A DNA stretch of 64,000 nt, taken from the NCBI RefSeq assembly GCF_000706625.1, contig NZ_KL407334.1:852389-916388 (forward strand), read 5' to 3'. The DNA comes from Bartonella koehlerae C-29 (GTDB lineage: Bacteria > Pseudomonadota > Alphaproteobacteria > Rhizobiales > Rhizobiaceae). The position numbers and the translations under genes were made by a program. Positions 1 to 9,100 of the stretch are shown here, one piece after another. The notes under the pieces are model-generated. The model did not search any database, was not told the DNA's origin, and saw only the letters and a program-made list of their open reading frames with translations. How positions within the stretch are numbered: position 1 is the stretch's first letter; each line of letters begins with the position of its first letter.

Positions 1-935
1 ACGTTTACGAATTGGCTGAGTTAGAAAGACTTTTTGGTGTTGCTGGAATTAAAGTTTTCATGGGATCTTCTACGGGTGATCTTTTAGTGGATGATGATGA
101 AAGTGTGCGTCTTATTTTGAAGAACATACGCCGTCGTGCAGCTTTTCATTCTGAAGATGAAGCAAGGCTCAGAGAGCGTAAAATGTTGCGTATGGAAGGA
201 GATGCGTCATCGCATTCGGTTTGGCGTGATGAGGTTACAGCATTAAAGTGCACACAACGCTTGGTGAAAATTGCGCATGAAACGAAGGCGCGTATCCATG
301 TTTTACATCTTTCTACTGCGGAAGAAATTGATTTTTTAAAAAATCATAAGGATATTGCAACGATTGAAGTTACGCAACATCATTTGACTTTAACGGCTGA
401 TGATTATCAAAAATTTGGCACGTTGATTCAGATGAATCCGCCTATACGTGAGAGTCGCCACCGTGAAGCGCTTTGGTACGGTGTGCAGCAGGGTATTATT
501 GATATTATAGGCTCTGATCATGCGCCTCATACACTTGAAGAAAAGCTCCAGCCTTATCCAGCCTCACCTTCGGGGATGACAGGTGTTCAGACAACAGCAG
601 CAATTATGTTAACTCATGTAAATGCAGGAAAGATATCTCTTGAACGTTTTGTTGATCTCACCTCTCATAGCCCTAGCCGCATTTTTGGCATAAGCCGTAA
701 AGGACGCCTTGCTGTTGGATATGATGCTGACTTGACTATTGTCGACCTTAAACGAGAAGAGATTATGACGAATGCATTGATTGGTTCACGTGCAGGTTGG
801 ACACCTTATGATGGTAAAAAGGTTAAAGGTTGGCCTGTTGGGACCATAATCCGTGGTATGCGGGTGATGTGGGAAGGTGAAATTGTGACACCTTCACAGG
901 GTGAACCTGTTAAATTTACGGAAGTTTTGGTATGA
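1..935 (+). CDS. pyrC: dihydroorotase, C-terminal part (5' end outside window)
   Basis: This is the C-terminal ~310 residues of a dihydroorotase, the zinc amidohydrolase that cyclises carbamoyl-aspartate to dihydroorotate in pyrimidine synthesis. The open frame runs in from the left edge (frame of base 3), so the TTG at 12 is not the real start. Visible family marks are the metal-ligand regions HVLHLSTAEE and TQHHLTL, and the catalytic Asp in GSDHAPHTLEEK. The HxH pair and carboxylated Lys of the TIM barrel lie in the missing N-terminus. The C-terminal part (GYDADLTIVDL) is the typical amidohydrolase composite domain. The length fits the ~444-residue rhizobial class of dihydroorotases. Nothing looks broken. 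The symbol is by family; some genomes label this paralogue only as 'dihydroorotase'. Confidence 0.9.
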   Translation, partial: VYELAELERLFGVAGIKVFMGSSTGDLLVDDDESVRLILKNIRRRAAFHSEDEARLRERKMLRMEGDASSHSVWRDEVTALKCTQRLVKIAHETKARIHVLHLSTAEEIDFLKNHKDIATIEVTQHHLTLTADDYQKFGTLIQMNPPIRESRHREALWYGVQQGIIDIIGSDHAPHTLEEKLQPYPASPSGMTGVQTTAAIMLTHVNAGKISLERFVDLTSHSPSRIFGISRKGRLAVGYDADLTIVDLKREEIMTNALIGSRAGWTPYDGKKVKGWPVGTIIRGMRVMWEGEIVTPSQGEPVKFTEVLV

Positions 936-1164
936 ACAGATTAAAATTGAGGGTTTCATGGGATGGTTCCTTTGCCTAGAAAGCTTCTCGTGATGATTTA
1001 ATACACATAAATATTGATCATACATAAAATAAAAGCCTTTTAAGGATTTGTTTTTTAGCAATTGAAATGGTTATTTATGTCAGATTTGGTTGATCAGTTT
1101 GTTCATTTTGACAATTATCATGATGAGTATAGCAAGGTTAAGTGGTTACTAATTTTATAGGCGC

Positions 1165-1536
1165 TTAGTTGTTAAGATGCGTGAGAAGGTTTTCGGATAA
1201 GAATTTTCCTTCTTTAACATATCGTTGGTTTGCTTCAATTGCTGATTTTGTACAACGATGATAATTTTCTGAAAAAGCGCGATAAGTTTCATTAAATGCT
1301 TCATAAAAATAAGCGCGTCTTTGTGGAGTCGGCTTTTCTGCTTTAATCAGTGAGCTCATATAGTCATACCAGAGGTTTGTTGGAGTGCTGCAAAGATTTT
1401 GTAGAGAGTGTAGGGCTCCCAAAATTTCTGCCAGTCGTAATAATTTTGTATCATAAGGTGGAGATTGTTGTGCAAAAGTTGATGTTGAAGTTAAACAAAA
1501 TGTTAAAATAGAAATTTTTATCAGTGTATTACGCAT
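1165..1536 (-). CDS. small secreted TIGR02301-like protein
   Basis: A 123-residue protein starts with a clear Sec signal peptide (positive MRNTLIK, hydrophobic ILTFCL, cleavage near TFA-QQ). The mature part contains LLRLAEILGALHSLQNLC, a central Cys-Thr-Pro, an aromatic AFNETYRAFSENYHRC segment and a C-terminal RYVKEGKFLSENL. As far as I recognise it, this pattern is the uncharacterised alphaproteobacterial family TIGR02301. Two conserved cysteines (in LQNLC and YHRC) could form a periplasmic disulfide. A GGAG lies 11 bases before the ATG. It is convergent with the dihydroorotase gene. Function is unknown; a periplasmic location is inferred from the signal peptide. Confidence 0.7.
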   Translation of the reverse strand: MRNTLIKISILTFCLTSTSTFAQQSPPYDTKLLRLAEILGALHSLQNLCSTPTNLWYDYMSSLIKAEKPTPQRRAYFYEAFNETYRAFSENYHRCTKSAIEANQRYVKEGKFLSENLLTHLNN

Positions 1537-2068
1537 TATTCTTATTGCTCCATTTTAATAAAATAAATTTCTATACAATTACAATCGCAGATAAAGTCAT
1601 TTTGCCGTTGAACATATGTTGAAGAGTATGACAAAAACGGTATGTGCATCATTATTAACAGTGGGATGCATTATAAAATTTAGGGCATAGGAGACAATAA
1701 GGAAACAATTATGGGAATTATTGAAAATTTTCACGAAGCTTTGTGTAAGTAAAAATTTCAGGTTTTCTGCATGCAATCTGTTTTTTGCATAAATTCGCGT
1801 TATTTTTTCTGAATCGAAAATTTCTTCCTTTAAGATTTTTTTCATGAAGAAAAGGAATTAGAAATCTTTCTCAAGAAAATGTTCTTGTTCAATTAAATAA
1901 AATAAGGATTGTTTTTTTATGACGAATGATGGAGAGAGCCCTTTAAAATGGAGTAGTTATGAGAATGTACATGAGATTAAAAAGTTTTAATCTCAATCTA
2001 CATAATGCAATGATTTTGGGTAAGCTTTACTTTGAAAAACGGCGAGTAAATATCGCTAACGGAGTGTA
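1537..2068. other. intergenic region upstream of cysS
   Basis: About 530 bases separate the TIGR02301-like gene and cysS, which diverge from here. An 82-codon minus-strand frame at 1597-1845 has no Shine-Dalgarno and no family I recognise, so I do not call it. The notable element is a perfect 22-base inverted repeat at 1973-1994, listed separately. Promoters for both flanking genes should lie here, but I cannot place them. Confidence 0.5.
1973..1994. promoter_or_regulatory. perfect 22-bp inverted repeat upstream of cysS
   Basis: GAGATTAAAA is followed by AG and then TTTTAATCTC, giving 10-bp arms with a 2-bp centre. It lies 75 bases before the cysS start. It could be an operator for a dimeric regulator or a weak hairpin in the cysS leader. 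There is no T-run directly after it, so a terminator is less likely. Confidence 0.4.
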
Positions 2069-2071
2069 ATG

Positions 2072-3583
2072 ATGAGAGAGTTGCAATTTTATAATACACT
2101 TACACGTAAAAAAGAGAATTTTATACCGATAGATGCAACGAGAATCCGTCTTTATGTTTGTGGTCCGACGGTTTACGATTATGCGCATATAGGTAATGCA
2201 CGTCCTGTGATTGTTTTTGATATTTTATTTCGCTTATTACGCTATGTTTATGGCAATGAGCATGTTATATATGCTCGTAATATTACAGATGTGGATGATA
2301 AGATTAATGCACGCGCAGCTTGTGAATATCCAGAGCTAGCACTAAACGACGCTATTCGCCAATTAACGCAGCTTACATATACTCAATTTCAACAAGATAC
2401 AATGGTACTTGGTTGTCTAACACCCACCATTGAACCGCGCGCAACTAATCATTTAGAGGAGATGCGCTCTTTAATTGAAAGATTACTTGAAAAGGGACAC
2501 GCTTATAAAGCGGAAAATCATGTTTTATTTTCAGTCAGCAGTATAAGAAATTATCCCTATTATGGATCATTTGCAAAACGCTCATTAGATGAAATGAGAG
2601 CGGGGGCACGTGTTGATGTTGCTGCTTATAAAAGAGAGGAGATGGATTTTGTTTTATGGAAGCCATCTGCTGAGGGGGAACCAGGTTGGAAATCGCCGGC
2701 AGGAATTCCTGTTCTGGGTCGTCCTGGTTGGCATATTGAATGTTCAGCAATGACCATGGCAAAGCTATTAACACCCTATGGCGGTGGTTTAACTTGTGAT
2801 GATCCAACAGCGAATATTTTTGATATCCATGGTGGTGGTATTGATTTGATTTTTCCTCATCATGAAAATGAAATTGCACAAAGTTGTTCAGCTTTTGGAA
2901 CTGAGCGAATGGCTAATCTTTGGATGCATAACGGTTTTTTGCAAGTTGAAGGCAAGAAGATGTCTAAAAGCCTTGGCAATTTCGTCACTATTCGTTCTAT
3001 TTTGGAGAGTGATTTTTTTGAATTCAATAGTATTTTGACAAATAAAATGAAACAAAATTGGGCAGGTTTATCTGCCCGTTTTTCGATGTTACAAACGCAT
3101 TATCGAGAACCGTTAAATTGGACCGCTCAGCGTTTAATGCAATCCAGTAGCGAATTGTATCGTTGGTATGAGTTGCTTCGTTGTGAAAAGAAGGAGGTGG
3201 AGAAGAAGAATGAGGTCGTTGATGATTCTTTGATAAACGCGCTCAGTGATGACCTTAATACTCCCAAAGCACTTACTCTTTTACGAAAATTTTATAAACA
3301 AGGGAATGCTGTTGCTCTTGCAAGTGGGATGAATTTCTTTGGACTCTTGCGGCATGAGTGGGTTAGAAATGAAAAATGCCCATTATTTATGAGAAAAACT
3401 GCTCTTGATGCAAAATTTATTGATCAACGCATTGCCGAAAGGTTACGACTTATCCATAATAAAAAATGGACAGCTGCGGATACAATTCGTGATAAGCTTG
3501 CAGCCGAGGGGATCGTCTTAAAAGATATCAAGGATCCACAAACTGGTGAGCGTACGACCATGTGGGAAATAAAACGGTTCTAA
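2072..3583 (+). CDS. cysS: cysteinyl-tRNA synthetase
   Basis: This class I aminoacyl-tRNA synthetase charges tRNA-Cys in the cytoplasm. The HIGH signature is HIGN within [11 protein letters not shown], preceded by the zinc-binding Cys of YVCGPTVYD. The other zinc-site and active-site elements GWHIECSAM and [11 protein letters not shown] follow. The KMSKS loop is KMSKSLGN near residue 300. The C-terminus keeps the DALR-like region ([10 protein letters not shown]) and ends in a small basic domain. Length (~503 residues) is slightly above the bacterial norm of ~460, as in rhizobia. Two ATG codons are adjacent (2069 and 2072); GGAG at about 2060 serves either, and I prefer the second. It appears monocistronic or weakly linked to the DUF421 gene 40 bases downstream. 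Confidence 0.95.
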   Translation: MRELQFYNTLTRKKENFIPIDATRIRLYVCGPTVYDYAHIGNARPVIVFDILFRLLRYVYGNEHVIYARNITDVDDKINARAACEYPELALNDAIRQLTQLTYTQFQQDTMVLGCLTPTIEPRATNHLEEMRSLIERLLEKGHAYKAENHVLFSVSSIRNYPYYGSFAKRSLDEMRAGARVDVAAYKREEMDFVLWKPSAEGEPGWKSPAGIPVLGRPGWHIECSAMTMAKLLTPYGGGLTCDDPTANIFDIHGGGIDLIFPHHENEIAQSCSAFGTERMANLWMHNGFLQVEGKKMSKSLGNFVTIRSILESDFFEFNSILTNKMKQNWAGLSARFSMLQTHYREPLNWTAQRLMQSSSELYRWYELLRCEKKEVEKKNEVVDDSLINALSDDLNTPKALTLLRKFYKQGNAVALASGMNFFGLLRHEWVRNEKCPLFMRKTALDAKFIDQRIAERLRLIHNKKWTAADTIRDKLAAEGIVLKDIKDPQTGERTTMWEIKRF

Positions 3584-3626
3584 TTCTCGGATTCTAGCAG
3601 CTTTCATAACTTAAGGAGGAAGCTTG

Positions 3627-4301
3627 ATGGAATTTTTATCTTATTATGGATATGTTACACTTAAATTGGTTGTAGGCCTTGTAGCCTTTCTCTTAATTTT
3701 AAGAACCACGGGTCGTAGTAGTCTTAGTCAAATGACACCGGTTGATTTGGTCAGCAATTTTGTGATGGGGGGTATTATTGGGGGCGTTATTTATAATCAA
3801 AATATCAGTATTATTCAATTATTGCTTGTCTTATTTATTTGGCAAACTTTGATCACCTCTCTTAATTTATGGGGACGCCACTCAGTCTTTTTTCATCATT
3901 TTGTTATGGGGCGAAGTATTGCGTTAGTTTTAGATGGTGTTTTTCAAATTGATGAGATTAAGAAGTTGGGTATCAGTGTAAATGATTTAATTACAATGTT
4001 ACGTATTAAAGGCTGTAATTTACATGAAGCGGCTTTTGTTCGTTTGGAGACCAATGGCGATTGTACTGTTATTAAAAAGGAAGAGAGGAAAAAATCTACT
4101 ATTTTAGTGCAAAGTGGCGAAATTCTTGATGATGGTCTTAAAGAGATTGGTAAATCAAGAAAATGGCTTCAAGCAGAATTGAAAAAAAAGCATGTAAAAG
4201 TTGAGAATTTATTTGCAGCAGAATGGTATGAGAAGAATACAGATCAAAATGATAAAACCTCTAAAGGATTATTTCTTGTTCCTTTTTCAAAAACAGTCTA
4301 G
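3627..4301 (+). CDS. DUF421 (YetF-like) membrane protein
   Basis: A protein of ~224 residues has three N-terminal hydrophobic helices (about residues 8-28, 38-60 and 60-80). A soluble C-terminal domain contains LRIKGCNLHEAAFVRLETNG, typical of DUF421/YetF proteins, in which a short beta-rich cytoplasmic domain follows the membrane anchor. RTTGRSSLSQMTPVDLV in the first loop is the family's most conserved part. Family function is poorly known; YetF homologues occur in many bacteria. The start follows a strong AAGGAGG; ATG codons at 3624 and 3627 both fit. Placement after cysS looks incidental. The membrane location follows directly from sequence; any role is open. Confidence 0.8.
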   Translation: MEFLSYYGYVTLKLVVGLVAFLLILRTTGRSSLSQMTPVDLVSNFVMGGIIGGVIYNQNISIIQLLLVLFIWQTLITSLNLWGRHSVFFHHFVMGRSIALVLDGVFQIDEIKKLGISVNDLITMLRIKGCNLHEAAFVRLETNGDCTVIKKEERKKSTILVQSGEILDDGLKEIGKSRKWLQAELKKKHVKVENLFAAEWYEKNTDQNDKTSKGLFLVPFSKTV

Positions 4302-4421
4302 GCTAAGCAGTTATAAATATAGTTTACTGAAAGCGTATAGAAAAAAGAATATGATCTCTAAACGATAAGAGGAGGAAGTATTATATACTTGTTGAATGGA
4401 TGATAGAGAAGTTATGGCTTT

Positions 4422-6305
4422 ATGGAACAGAATAAAATGGTAAAAACTGTGTCGTCAGATACAGGACAAACTCTACGTACGCTTTATAACTTATGGCCTT
4501 ATATGTGGCCGGCAGATCGGCGCGATCTGAAGATGCGTGTTATATGGGCAATATTTTATCTTGTTTTAGCCAAGCTGGTTCTCATATCTGTTCCTTATTT
4601 CTTTAAATATACTATAGATGCACTCGATGTGAACTTAAAGTTTCCTGTATGGTTTCCCTCCAGTTGGGTTATGCCTATCATGCTCGTTTTTGCATATAAT
4701 GTTGCACGTATTGTTCAGGCTGGACTAAACCAATTACGGGATGCCCTTTTTGCAACGGTTGGTCAACATGCTATTCGTCGGTTAGCCTATAAGACCTTTG
4801 TACATGTTCATGAACTGTCTTTACGATTTCATTTAGAAAGGCGAACAGGTGGCCTTTCTCGTGTGATTGAGCGTGGGACGAAGGGAATTGAAGCTATTGT
4901 TAGATTTTCAATTCTTAATACAGTACCAACGATTTTAGAATTTGTTCTGACGGCATTTGTATTGTACATAAGTTATGGATGGCATTATTTTCTTATAGTT
5001 GTGGTAACAGTTGTTTTATATACTTGGTTCACAATTAAAGCGAGTGATTGGCGCATTCGTATTCGGCAAGAAATGAATACAGCAGATGTTGAGGCTAATA
5101 CACGTACTATTGATTCTCTTTTAAATTTTGAAACGGTTAAATATTTTGGCAATGAAACTCTAGAAGCATGTCGATTTGATTCTTCTATGGCAGGTTATGA
5201 AAAAGCTGCGACGAAGATTTGGACATCTTTAAGCTGGTTGAATTTTGGTCAGGCCCTTATTTTTGGTATTGGAATGACGATTTTGATGTTGATGTCGGCT
5301 TACGAAATTTTTCATAAAGCACAAACTTTAGGGGATTTTGTTTTTATTAATGCGCTTTTAATGCAGCTTTCTATTCCGTTGAATTTTATTGGTTCAATTT
5401 ATCGTGATGTGCGACAAGGCTTAACTGATATTGAAGCTATGTTTGATCTTTTAGATGTTCAGCAGGAAATCGGTGATAAATTGGATGCCAAACCATTAGT
5501 GGTCAATAATGGGAACATTCGGTTTAATCAGGTAAAGTTTTCTTATGATCAGAATCGCCAGATTCTCAAAGGTATTAATTTTGAGGTCCCGGGAGGAAAA
5601 ACTGTTGCAATTGTTGGTCCATCAGGTGCTGGTAAATCGACTATTTCTCGATTACTTTTTCGTTTTTATGATGTTGATGCAGGTTCTATCACAATTGATG
5701 GACAGGATATCCGTGATGTAACACAAAAAAGTTTACGTGAAGCTATTGGTATGGTACCACAGGACACAGTGTTATTTAATGATACAATTGCCTATAACAT
5801 TTGCTACGGGCGTCCAAGTGCTACAGATGAAGAGATGCACAAAGCGGCTGAAATGGCACAGATATCAAAATTTATCGAGATGCTTCCGGAAGGCTTTCAG
5901 TCTATAGTAGGTGAGCGTGGACTTAAGTTATCAGGTGGTGAAAAACAGCGTGTAGCTATTGCACGGACACTGTTGAAAGCTCCTCCACTTCTTATTCTCG
6001 ATGAAGCAACTGCAGCTCTTGATACTGCAACAGAACAAGAAATTCAACAAGCATTGGATATTGTAAGTCGTGGGCGTACAACATTGATAATTGCTCACCG
6101 TCTTTCTACTGTTGTAAATGCTGATGAAATTTTGGTTCTCAAAAATGGCCGTATTATTGAAAATGGAACACATACAGAACTTTTGCGTAAGAAAGGTTTG
6201 TATGCTTCAATGTGGAATAAGCAACTTGAAGCATCGCAAGCAGAAGAAAAATTACGTAAAATGCGTGAAGAAGATGAGTTGGGTGTTGTTAATCATAAAA
6301 AATAA
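4422..6305 (+). CDS. Atm1-type ABC exporter (fused permease-ATPase)
   Basis: A 627-residue half-size exporter with an N-terminal six-helix transmembrane domain (about residues 40-330) and a C-terminal nucleotide-binding domain. Walker A is GPSGAGKST, the signature motif LSGGEKQR, Walker B LLILDEATAALD, and the H-loop His lies in IIAHRLS. The permease segment NTRTIDSLLNFETVKYF with FGNE is characteristic of the Atm1/ABCB7/HMT1 group. That group exports glutathione-linked sulfur or metal compounds from the mitochondrial matrix or alphaproteobacterial cytoplasm. It should act as a homodimer in the inner membrane. The substrate is inferred from the family only. The neighbours psd and pssA start about 115 bases downstream and are probably a separate unit. 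No defects seen. Confidence 0.9.
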   Translation: MEQNKMVKTVSSDTGQTLRTLYNLWPYMWPADRRDLKMRVIWAIFYLVLAKLVLISVPYFFKYTIDALDVNLKFPVWFPSSWVMPIMLVFAYNVARIVQAGLNQLRDALFATVGQHAIRRLAYKTFVHVHELSLRFHLERRTGGLSRVIERGTKGIEAIVRFSILNTVPTILEFVLTAFVLYISYGWHYFLIVVVTVVLYTWFTIKASDWRIRIRQEMNTADVEANTRTIDSLLNFETVKYFGNETLEACRFDSSMAGYEKAATKIWTSLSWLNFGQALIFGIGMTILMLMSAYEIFHKAQTLGDFVFINALLMQLSIPLNFIGSIYRDVRQGLTDIEAMFDLLDVQQEIGDKLDAKPLVVNNGNIRFNQVKFSYDQNRQILKGINFEVPGGKTVAIVGPSGAGKSTISRLLFRFYDVDAGSITIDGQDIRDVTQKSLREAIGMVPQDTVLFNDTIAYNICYGRPSATDEEMHKAAEMAQISKFIEMLPEGFQSIVGERGLKLSGGEKQRVAIARTLLKAPPLLILDEATAALDTATEQEIQQALDIVSRGRTTLIIAHRLSTVVNADEILVLKNGRIIENGTHTELLRKKGLYASMWNKQLEASQAEEKLRKMREEDELGVVNHKK

Positions 6306-6420
6306 GCTGCGTGAAATGATCTTTAGCTTTATAGAGAGTGATTGATTAAGTATAGAGAAAGATAGGAGGAACAAAAAGCGTTATTACTTGTTTAGATCAT
6401 ATTGATGAATAGGAAATTAT

Positions 6421-7119
6421 ATGAGTATTCTACAATCTGTCCATAATAGCTTTGCACCAATTCATAAAGAGGGTTACCCTTTTATCATAGCTTTTTTTGT
6501 TATTTCGCTCATTCTTGGTTGGGTATGGAGTCCTTTGTTTTGGTGTGGGCTTGTCCTCACAGTATGGTGTATATATTTTTTCCGCGATCCAAATCGCGTA
6601 ATCCCCTTGAATCCAAATTGGATCATATCTCCTGCTGATGGGCGTATCTCATTCGCGGGGCCCTGTATTCCACCTGAAGAGTTGGGATTAGGTAATGCAG
6701 AAATGATCCGTATTTCCGTATTTATGGATATTTTTTCATGCCATATCAATCGTATTCCTATAAGTGGTACAGTGGAATCAATTGTCTATCATCCAGGTCG
6801 TTTTGCCAATGCTGAGCTTGATAAGGCTAGCCAGTTTAATGAGCGAAATGGGATGGTGATTGACAGCAAACATGGTAAAATTGGCGTAGTACAGATAGCC
6901 GGAGCAATTGCTCGCCGGATTGTTTGTTGGCCACAAGAAGATGATTCTGTTGTGATTGGGCAACGTTTTGGACTCATTCGTTTTGGTTCTCGTCTTGATA
7001 TTTATATACCAACTGAAGTTAAATTGCGTGTTGCCGTTGGTCAGACAGCAATTGCTGGAGAAACAGTTTTAGGCTCTTTTGACGATAAGAGTGCTACAAC
7101 TGAATTTAGATTCGATTAG
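6421..7119 (+). CDS. psd: phosphatidylserine decarboxylase proenzyme
   Basis: Psd converts phosphatidylserine to phosphatidylethanolamine at the inner membrane. The 232-residue length and architecture match the short alphaproteobacterial form: two membrane helices near residues 20-60, then a soluble domain with [20 protein letters not shown] and [13 protein letters not shown]. The self-cleavage site is GS in [11 protein letters not shown]. Serinolysis there makes the pyruvoyl alpha chain and the beta chain. The gene is 8 bases upstream of pssA, which supplies its substrate, so the pair forms one unit. The ATG follows an AT-rich stretch without a strong Shine-Dalgarno. No missing key residues seen. 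Confidence 0.95.
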   Translation: MSILQSVHNSFAPIHKEGYPFIIAFFVISLILGWVWSPLFWCGLVLTVWCIYFFRDPNRVIPLNPNWIISPADGRISFAGPCIPPEELGLGNAEMIRISVFMDIFSCHINRIPISGTVESIVYHPGRFANAELDKASQFNERNGMVIDSKHGKIGVVQIAGAIARRIVCWPQEDDSVVIGQRFGLIRFGSRLDIYIPTEVKLRVAVGQTAIAGETVLGSFDDKSATTEFRFD

Positions 7120-7127
7120 GATAAACA

Positions 7128-7967
7128 ATGAGAAATTTTTCGTTATTTTCTTCATTTAATCCTGAAGGACAGCATGATGATGTTGCACATCGGTGGCGTT
7201 CACCTACACCGATGCGGTATATCATTCCTAATATTATTACTATTTTGGCGATTTGTGCAGGAATGAGCAGTATTCGTTTGGCTTTTGAGCATCGCTATGA
7301 GGCAGCTATTTTAATGGTACTTTTGGCAGCAATTTTAGATGGAGCTGATGGTCGCATCGCCCGTTTAATGGATGGGAGTTCATCTTTTGGGGCGCAGATG
7401 GATTCTCTTGCCGATGTTATTAATTTTGGTGTTGCACCTTCACTTATTGTGTATTCCTTTGTTTTGAATCAGGCTCATCAAGTTGGTTGGATTGCAGGAC
7501 TTGTCTATTGTGTTGCTTGTTGCTTGCGTTTAGCACGCTTTAATGTGATGTTGGATAACGCAGATATACCAAAATGGCAGGAGAATTATTTTGTTGGTGT
7601 TCCTGCCCCAGCAGGAGCGTTATTGCTTTTATTGCCTATGTATTTAGGAGCTCTTGGTTTAGTCCCAAGTTGGAGTTGGGCATTGTTTTTTAGCCTTTAT
7701 ACTGTGATTATTGCTTTTCTTTTGGTTAGTCGTTTACCTGTATGGAATGGAAAAACAATTGACCAAAATTTAAGACGTGATATCGTTGTACCGTGCATGC
7801 TAGGCATTGTTATTTATGTAGGTTTTCTGGCAACTTATACATGGCATACTTTATTGATCACGGCTGTTAGCTATATGATTTTTCTTCCCTATAGCTTTGT
7901 AGCTTATAATAAACGGGCTGCTTTAGAAGAAAAAAAAGCAAACATTAAAACTCTCTCAAGTTCATAA
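7128..7967 (+). CDS. pssA: CDP-diacylglycerol-serine O-phosphatidyltransferase
   Basis: PssA makes phosphatidylserine from CDP-diacylglycerol and serine, the step before Psd. The CDP-alcohol phosphotransferase signature is complete: DG-RI-AR, eight residues, G, three, D, three, D, seen in DGRIARLMDGSSSFGAQMD and the following SLAD. The protein has 279 residues and about seven or eight hydrophobic segments. This is the type II, integral-membrane form common in rhizobia and Bacillus, unlike the peripheral E. coli enzyme. It is translated just downstream of psd with an 8-base gap. The C-terminal tail is basic (AALEEKKANIK). Confidence 0.95.
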   Translation: MRNFSLFSSFNPEGQHDDVAHRWRSPTPMRYIIPNIITILAICAGMSSIRLAFEHRYEAAILMVLLAAILDGADGRIARLMDGSSSFGAQMDSLADVINFGVAPSLIVYSFVLNQAHQVGWIAGLVYCVACCLRLARFNVMLDNADIPKWQENYFVGVPAPAGALLLLLPMYLGALGLVPSWSWALFFSLYTVIIAFLLVSRLPVWNGKTIDQNLRRDIVVPCMLGIVIYVGFLATYTWHTLLITAVSYMIFLPYSFVAYNKRAALEEKKANIKTLSSS

Positions 7968-8348
7968 AGTTTCATATTTGGTTTTTGGTAAGCAAAGTAG
8001 AAGTAGAAAGAAAAATTTAATTCAGGTTTGTCATTTCTATGGCTTCTAACAAAGAATAGCAGGCTAAAGTGCTATTCACTAAAGAGGTTTGCTTTTTAAA
8101 AACACCTTGTTTCTCTCAAGCTCACTTCATGGTGGCGACTTGCAGAGAGAAGTGAAAATCCATTATGCACTATTATTGTTTAAAATTAAAGCTAGAAACT
8201 TTTACCGTTATTATATTTTACCAGTTTCCAATACCATAATGACTCTTAATTTAGATGGTTTATGAAAGATATATTTACTCTTTTCTTAGATGATTTTTCT
8301 AATTCATCATAAAAAAAATAAACTATTTTTATAAATTAATTTATTGCT
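7968..8348. other. convergent intergenic region, no gene seen
   Basis: Some 380 bases lie between the convergent pssA and SDR genes. An imperfect hairpin is visible: TTCTCTCAAG at 8111-8120 against CTTGCAGAGAGAA at 8139-8151, with one small bulge. It may help end transcription but has no clear T-run. The rest is AT-rich without an open frame I can support. Confidence 0.4.
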
Positions 8349-9098
8349 TTAATTAGGTGCATGATAATCCATAAATCGATTTTTACGCACATTAAAGAGT
8401 TTGCCGGTTTCCTTTAAATCAGGTGAGAATAAATGTGCTATCTTTGCTGCAACTTCTTGTGGTGGAGGAAGAGTTTCAAGATCTTCCCCAGGCATAGCTT
8501 GTGCGCGCATGGCAGTGCGTGTTGCACCGGGATCAACACAGTTAATCTTGATTGGGGTTTGTTTTAATTCTTCTGCCCAACAGCGAGAAATAATTTCTAG
8601 AGCTGCTTTAGAGGCTGCATAAGGTCCCCAGAAAGCGCGCGCAACATGAGCAACGCTTGAAGATAAAAAAATTGCTCGTCCAGCATCAGATTTACGCAAT
8701 AAGGGTTCGAAAGCTTTCATTAAGCGCCATTGGCTGATGAGATTTATTTGAAAAACATCTTCAAATACTTTGTTTTCTATATGAGCTATTGGTGAAAGTG
8801 TTCCAAGGATTCCTGCATTTGCGATCATAATATCGAGTTTTTTCCAGTGCTGAGAAATTGAAATAGCAAGAGCATCAATGTTTTCCATATGATGTAAATC
8901 GATTGGAATGAGTGTTGCACAAGCACCTTTTTTTCGGATTTGTTTGTCAAGTTTAGTGAGGCCACTAATCGTTCGTGCAAGAGCAATAATGTGAGCGCTA
9001 CGTTTTGCAAGCTCTAATGCTAAATGATACCCAATTCCTCTTGAAGCACCGGTAACTAGTGCAACACGACCAAAGAGACTAAAATCAAGTTTTTTCAT
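8349..9098 (-). CDS. SDR family NAD(P)-dependent oxidoreductase
   Basis: A 249-residue classical short-chain dehydrogenase. The cofactor glycine motif is TGASRGIGYH near residue 16. NAGILG follows beta-4, the catalytic Ser lies in FLSSSVAHV, and the Tyr-Lys pair is in PYAASKAALE. The C-terminal segment KINCVDPGATRTAMRAQAMPGE is typical of the rhizobial paralogue that follows purF. The substrate cannot be told from sequence. The ATG lies just 2 bases beyond the purF stop, so it is translated as the last gene of the cvpA-purF run. It is distinct from FabG at 20252. Confidence 0.85.
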   Translation of the reverse strand: MKKLDFSLFGRVALVTGASRGIGYHLALELAKRSAHIIALARTISGLTKLDKQIRKKGACATLIPIDLHHMENIDALAISISQHWKKLDIMIANAGILGTLSPIAHIENKVFEDVFQINLISQWRLMKAFEPLLRKSDAGRAIFLSSSVAHVARAFWGPYAASKAALEIISRCWAEELKQTPIKINCVDPGATRTAMRAQAMPGEDLETLPPPQEVAAKIAHLFSPDLKETGKLFNVRKNRFMDYHAPN

Positions 9099-9100
9099 CC

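Noticed and set aside
1597-1845. 82-codon minus-strand frame between the TIGR02301-like gene and cysS
   Set aside because: It has a pyrimidine-rich stretch where the ribosome site should be, and no recognisable family or composition.
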